NCBI GenBank assembly: GCA_964443875.1
Contig: CAYUET010000005.1
Span: 1-64,000, forward strand
DNA: 64,000 bases
Reading direction: 5' to 3'
Source: CAYUET01 sp964443875
Lineage (GTDB): Bacteria > Auribacterota > JAFGBW01
Part shown: in pieces, positions 62,474 through 64,000 of the stretch
Layout of the letters: every line of letters begins with the position of its first letter
Position numbering within the stretch: the stretch's first letter is position 1
Translations under genes and position numbers: made by a program
The notes under the pieces: model-generated
What the model was told of the DNA's origin: nothing
What the model saw: the letters and a program-made list of their open reading frames with translations, nothing else
The model's database searches: none

Positions 62474-63284
62474 GCAGCTCTACGAACAGGCTCTGCTTAA
62501 GACACTGCTCCAGCAGAGTGCTGCGGAAACGAAAATCCACACCCTGGGTTTTCTGCGGGGAGACTTTTTTTCTCTCTATCTCAAGCCGGATCTTGTGCTG
62601 GAACGGAACGGCTATTCCGAACAGAATCTTGCGGGTAAAAAAATCGGAATCTGCATCGACCCTGTCGACCTCTCTCAGGCGGTTCATCTCCTTAACCAGC
62701 CAGTTCTCAGAAACTCGTCTTTAACCCTTATCAGCCAGCCGAAACTTCCCCTTACCCCGGACTGGCCCTATTGTGAATTCAGTGAGGTAAAAAATCTTGA
62801 CCTGGACTGGATCTGGATCTATTCCCACCTTTTTCAGGAGCTCTATACCCTGATGCTGACCCAGGACGGACTCCCGAGTGAAAAGATCAGGCCTCTGCTG
62901 ACTCTGGAGGTTCTGCTGTCTGACGGATACATGCAAAACCTGCCTGCCGCCCTCTCTCATATTGCTGTTCTCTGTTATAACGCCAATGAAGAGGTTCTTC
63001 CCCTTGTCTTAAAAATCAGGGAAAAATTCCCCGTGCACAGGATCTCCCTTTTCTGTATGTCCTGCTATCCGTTCCATTACATCGACAGCATTGTGAACGA
63101 GATTTATTTTTACAACAGCTTCATTGAGCTTATTTTCCGTGTGCTGCAAACCCAGGCCAAAACTTTTTTCTGCGTGGATCAGATTGAAAATCACAGGGAT
63201 CTGATTGAAGAATGCCGCAGAATATATTATTCAGAACACTCTTCCCAGGGAAAATTTTATGAAAACTACACCCCCTTCTTCTAA
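62427..63284 (+). CDS. Protein of unknown function
   Basis: 285 residues, no family recognised. Predicted soluble, mixed alpha/beta, rich in Leu and Tyr, with a Rossmann-like edge (KKIGICIDPVDLSQAVHLL). It starts 47 nt inside the preceding gene in another frame and ends 26 nt inside the next gene, so it belongs to the same transcript and is probably translationally coupled. A role beside the glycosyltransferase in surface-glycan work is inference only. Alternative starts are limited: the next methionine is far downstream. Confidence 0.6.
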   Translation: MNEKKINSLLLSKKFKQLYEQALLKTLLQQSAAETKIHTLGFLRGDFFSLYLKPDLVLERNGYSEQNLAGKKIGICIDPVDLSQAVHLLNQPVLRNSSLTLISQPKLPLTPDWPYCEFSEVKNLDLDWIWIYSHLFQELYTLMLTQDGLPSEKIRPLLTLEVLLSDGYMQNLPAALSHIAVLCYNANEEVLPLVLKIREKFPVHRISLFCMSCYPFHYIDSIVNEIYFYNSFIELIFRVLQTQAKTFFCVDQIENHRDLIEECRRIYYSEHSSQGKFYENYTPFF

Positions 63285-63777
63285 CCCACTTATTGTCGTC
63301 AGCGCATGCCTTTTAGGAATGGATGTCCGTTACGACGGAGGCAACAAATACAATCAGACGGTTAATGATTTTCTGCTGAACGAACGGGTCGAAGTTATTC
63401 CTGTCTGCCCGGAATCCGCCTCAGGCATGCCTTCGCCCCGGCCTTCGCAGGAATTCAGGGGAGGAACCGGAAAAGAGGTGCTTCACGGCATGGCTCTTAT
63501 CGTCAATGAAGAGGGGATCGATGTTACAGATGCCTTCCTGGAGGGCTCGAATAAAGACCTTGCCCGATGTCTGAAAAGAGAGTTCCTTCCGGTGCTTGCC
63601 ATTCTGAAAGACAAAAGCCCTTCCTGCGGACACGGAAAGATCTATGTTGACGGGAAAATTTCTGAGGGAAACGGAGTTTTTGCCGAGCTTCTGGAACAGG
63701 CCGGAATAAAAGTCATTTCTGAAGCAGAACTTGAAGCGGACCCCGAATTCTACAGCCGGTATCTCAAAAATATCTAA
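63259..63777 (+). CDS. DUF523-family protein
   Basis: About 172 residues from ATG 63259 (AGGGA upstream). DUF523 signatures: VSACLLGMDVRYDGGNK, EVIPVCPESASGMPSPRPSQE and AILKDKSPSCGHGKIY. The conserved cysteines (SAC, VCPE, SCG) suggest metal or thiol chemistry, but the family function is not established to my knowledge. Its first 26 nt overlap the preceding gene. Confidence 0.9.
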   Translation: MKTTPPSSNPLIVVSACLLGMDVRYDGGNKYNQTVNDFLLNERVEVIPVCPESASGMPSPRPSQEFRGGTGKEVLHGMALIVNEEGIDVTDAFLEGSNKDLARCLKREFLPVLAILKDKSPSCGHGKIYVDGKISEGNGVFAELLEQAGIKVISEAELEADPEFYSRYLKNI

Positions 63778-63786
63778 AAAAAATAA

Positions 63787-64000
63787 TCAGAGCATTTTTC
63801 TAAAATACTGAAGGACGAGCGAAGCGGCGGCCACAGCCGCCCAGCAGCAAAGCCCCAGGAGGACAGGTCTTTTCCCGCCGGAGAGAAGAACCGGAAGACG
63901 TGTGGAAAGACCAATGGCGCACATGGCGACGACAATCAAAAACTTTCCCGTGCCCGCCAGAGTAAAGGAAACCCCCTGAGGCAGAAGGAAAATACTGTTG
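63787..64000 (-). CDS. YeiH-family putative sulfate exporter, C-terminal part
   Basis: Partial gene running off the window edge; 70 codons of the C-terminus are visible (reading from 63999, TGA stop at 63787-63789). Translation includes FLIVVAMCAIGLSTRLPVLL, GGKRPVLLGLCCWAAVAAAS and ends LQYFRKML, matching the last two membrane helices of YeiH/UPF0324 proteins. It converges on the DUF523 gene with 9 nt between stops. Confidence 0.75.
   Translation of the reverse strand, partial: NSIFLLPQGVSFTLAGTGKFLIVVAMCAIGLSTRLPVLLSGGKRPVLLGLCCWAAVAAASLVLQYFRKML

Noticed and set aside
1..64000. CRISPR arrays, tRNA/rRNA genes, insertion sequences or prophage
   Set aside because: No regularly spaced repeats, no tRNA-like cloverleaf with TTCRA loop, no transposase or integrase was recognised by reading both strands; a dedicated tRNA or covariance-model search was not possible.

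Overview
The window looks like a chromosome segment of a diderm (Gram-negative-type) bacterium of moderate G+C. Evidence for an outer membrane is a MipA/OmpV-like beta-barrel protein and a type II secretion GspK-like pseudopilin. A complete peptidoglycan/division (dcw) cluster, several exported proteins of unknown family and two NtrC/NifA-type regulators fit a deep, poorly cultured lineage. Omnitrophota/PVC-adjacent or deltaproteobacterial-like groups are possible, but this is a weak inference from gene content. No rRNA, tRNA, CRISPR array, prophage or insertion sequence was recognised. Genes are densely packed, with many ATGA/GTGA/TTGA stop-start overlaps.

Layout. 0.1-4.3 kb: MipA-like porin, tlyA, der, then the flavin genes apbE and ribB (minus strand), with ribB preceded by a clear FMN riboswitch (about 5.03-5.16 kb). 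5.2-7.8 kb: an 871-residue protein joining a degenerate KaiC/RecA-like N-terminus to a pyruvate,phosphate dikinase-type domain. 8.0-26.8 kb: a minus-strand dcw cluster read as mraZ, orf64, rsmH, ftsL, ftsI, murE, murF, mraY, murD, a LysM gene, ftsW, a REC-GGDEF gene, murG, murC, murB, ftsQ, ftsA, ftsZ, followed by a 95-codon exported-protein gene. The LysM, GGDEF and 64-codon genes are unusual guests, and ddl is absent. 27.2-30.2 kb: a 1018-residue PTS enzyme I-like protein that carries a signal peptide yet keeps all recognisable catalytic residues. 30.2-32.7 kb: cobU-cobT-cobS. 33.0-36.4 kb: an operon of a receiver-less NtrC-like AAA+ protein with a degenerate GAFTGA loop, a stand-alone receiver, a histidine kinase and an ABC-2 permease. 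36.7-41.4 kb: ROK sugar kinase, ppx and ppk1, with sixA divergent. 42.0-51.1 kb: an exported membrane protein of unknown family and a giant 2436-residue GspK-like protein containing a lamin-tail-like segment. 51.7-55.7 kb: enolase, methyltransferase, acpS and a NifA-like regulator flanked by 36-bp direct repeats. 55.8-59.4 kb: argD-argF-argH. 59.5-63.8 kb: PilZ plus glycosyltransferase, divergent from a glycosyltransferase/methyltransferase-like gene, an unknown gene and a DUF523 gene. The window ends in a partial YeiH-type exporter gene.

The most unusual signal is a motif, L-S-P-x-S-x-(F/L), just downstream of the predicted signal peptide in three otherwise unrelated proteins (8043-8330, 27176-30232, 42013-43602). 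It may be a sorting or anchoring signal. It is especially notable on the enzyme I-like protein, whose substrate phosphoenolpyruvate is cytoplasmic. A c-di-GMP thread also runs through the window: a GGDEF protein inside the division cluster and a PilZ protein joined to a glycosyltransferase.
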